DNA from: Sphingopyxis sp. PAMC25046
GTDB taxonomy: Bacteria; Pseudomonadota; Alphaproteobacteria; Sphingomonadales; Sphingomonadaceae
Assembly (NCBI RefSeq): GCF_004795895.1
Contig: NZ_CP039250.1
Location: 2,604,001 to 2,668,000 of the forward strand
Reading direction: 5' to 3'
Length of the DNA: 64,000 nt
Positions within the stretch are counted from its first letter, which is position 1, and the number at the start of each line of letters is the position of its first letter. This document shows positions 62,928 through 64,000 of this stretch, in pieces. The notes under the pieces were generated by a model. The model was not told the origin of the DNA. It saw only the letters and a program-made list of their open reading frames with translations, and did not search any database. The position numbers and the translations under genes were made by a program.

Positions 62928-64000
62928 TTCACATCTCCTTCGCCCGGCTGGCCGAGCTCGAAATCGCTCACGGGCCGCCGCTTGGGATCCATCGCGTCGA
63001 ACATCAGCGCGCCGTCGATCCACACCTTTTCGGGGCGCGTATAGGCGCTGAAAGGATTGCCGTTCCACAGCACGACGTCGGCCATCTTGCCGGGCTTCAG
63101 GCTGCCCGTCCGGTCGGCGATCCCCAGCGCCTTCGCCGGATTGTACGACAGCCAGGTCCACGCCATTTCGTCGCTGACATCGATGCCGATGCGGCGCCCC
63201 GCGGCGCGCGCTTTCGCCGCTTCCTGGTTCAGCCGCTGGATCTGGTTCGCGTCGTCCGAGTGGACAATCGTGCACGCGCCGGCCTTGTAGACGAGCGGGA
63301 TATTCTCGGGGACCGAGTCATAGGCTTCCATCTTGAAGCCCCACCAGTCGGCCCACATCGCCGAGCAGATGCCTTCCTTGGCAAGGATGTCGGCGATCTT
63401 GTAGCTTTCGACCGCATGGTGAAAGGTCGACACCTTGTAGCCGAACTCCTTCGACATATCGATGACGAGCGCCATTTCGTCGGCGCGGTAGCAATGGTTG
63501 TGGACGAGTATCTCGCCCGACAGCACGCCCGCGAGCGTCTCCATCGCGAGGTCGCGGTCGACGGCCTTTCCGTCGTCCATCTTCTTCTTGTAGGCGGCGG
63601 CCTTCTGCCAGGTCGCGCGGTTGACCGCGAAATTGCCCATGCGGGTCGAGGGCATCCGCCCCTTGCCACCATAGACGCGCTTCGGATTCTCGCCGCACGC
63701 CATTTTCAGGCCATAGGGCGCGCCGGGGAATTTCATCCCCTGCACCGTGCGCGAGGGCACATTCTTGAGCGTGATCGAGCGCCCGCCCATCAAATTGGCG
63801 CTGCCCGGCAGGATTTGCAGGCTGGTTACGCCGCCATTCGCCAGCGCACGGCTGAAGCCCGGGTCCTGCGGCCACACGCTATGTTCGGACCAGACTTCGG
63901 GGGTCGTCGGCGACGTCGCCTCATTGCCGTCCGAATGCGCATCGACACTCGGGCTTGGATAGTCGCCAAGATGGCTGTGGATGTCGATAACGCCCGGGGT
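62924..64000 (-). CDS. amidohydrolase, 5' end beyond window
   Basis: Metal-dependent hydrolase, cut by the window edge (N-terminus missing; at least 358 residues here). The reading continues past 63877 to the edge with TPGVIDIHSHLGDYPSPSVDAHSDGN, which holds the HxH metal motif; further ligands appear in VHNHCYRADE, STFHHAVES and TIVHSDDAN. The C-terminal half has DRTGSLKPGKMADVVLWNGNPFSAYTRPEKVWIDG, as in imidazolonepropionase-like amidohydrolases. Substrate unknown. Together with the degenerate paralogue downstream it forms a tandem pair. Confidence 0.93.
   Translation of the reverse strand, partial: TPGVIDIHSHLGDYPSPSVDAHSDGNEATSPTTPEVWSEHSVWPQDPGFSRALANGGVTSLQILPGSANLMGGRSITLKNVPSRTVQGMKFPGAPYGLKMACGENPKRVYGGKGRMPSTRMGNFAVNRATWQKAAAYKKKMDDGKAVDRDLAMETLAGVLSGEILVHNHCYRADEMALVIDMSKEFGYKVSTFHHAVESYKIADILAKEGICSAMWADWWGFKMEAYDSVPENIPLVYKAGACTIVHSDDANQIQRLNQEAAKARAAGRRIGIDVSDEMAWTWLSYNPAKALGIADRTGSLKPGKMADVVLWNGNPFSAYTRPEKVWIDGALMFDAMDPKRRPVSDFELGQPGEGDVK

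Overview
The window is GC-rich (most genes show strong G/C preference at third codon positions) and gene-dense, with many ATGA/GTGA start-stop overlaps. A CcrM-type GANTC adenine methyltransferase, an alphaproteobacterial SOS box in front of lexA, an aa3-oxidase subunit IV microgene, split transhydrogenase genes and two TonB-dependent receptors point to Alphaproteobacteria, order Sphingomonadales, most likely a Sphingopyxis-like chromosome. No rRNA, tRNA, CRISPR array, prophage or intact IS transposase was seen. The genus is inference.

Layout. 1-4.5 kb (minus): queC, a secreted DUF3617-like protein, then argD-argF-hslO behind a promoter and a terminator-like leader hairpin. 4.6-6 kb (plus): a small lipoprotein coupled to a CDF-like cation transporter. 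6-9.3 kb (minus): a TonB receptor coupled to a secreted propeller-like protein. 9.4-15 kb: flavin monooxygenase-like protein, Lrp regulator divergent from a LysE exporter, aldo/keto reductase, DUF411 protein, dienelactone hydrolase. 15-21.4 kb: one long minus-strand run glmU - GNAT - unknown - GNAT - RHH antitoxin - PIN toxin - glmS - GFA - HAD, in which a toxin-antitoxin module lies between two cell-wall precursor genes. 21.5-29.8 kb: gph, then two minus-strand operons. One holds MarR, PqqD-like, HprK-related kinase and nucleotidyltransferase genes (HPr-rel-A type system). The other holds a beta-helix protein, diheme cytochrome c, maleylacetoacetate isomerase and a TonB receptor.

30-41 kb: racemase-like protein, pntB/pntAB with a strong leader hairpin, an AT-richer orphan gene, fasciclin lipoprotein, PH-domain protein, pntAA and the oxidase subunit IV microgene; then a degenerate NtrC-like regulator, an SRPBCC/ArsR pair with a clear operator, folP and ccrM. 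41.3-43 kb holds eight GANTC sites in 152 bp upstream of ccrM, an SDR gene, and a 268-bp MITE-like element. 43-50 kb: rnhB, a ThiD-glyoxalase fusion, DUF1272, glmM, a dicarboxylate-type symporter with an aldo/keto reductase, and an alpha/beta hydrolase. 50-60 kb (mostly plus): trpG-trpD-trpC, moaC-moeA, lexA, comEC (minus), gltX and gltA with a terminator. 60-64 kb (minus): DUF1003 and NnrU-like membrane proteins, and a tandem amidohydrolase pair of which the downstream member has lost its metal ligands and the upstream member runs off the window.

Several families of small palindromic intergenic repeats are scattered through the window. Two of them supply the stop codon and C-terminal residues of a neighbouring gene. 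All three glm genes for UDP-GlcNAc synthesis (glmS, glmU, glmM) are present. The points I would follow up first are the GANTC cluster at ccrM, the HprK/PqqD/nucleotidyltransferase operon, the ATPase-degenerate NtrC-like regulator, the catalytic/pseudo-enzyme amidohydrolase pair and the MITE.
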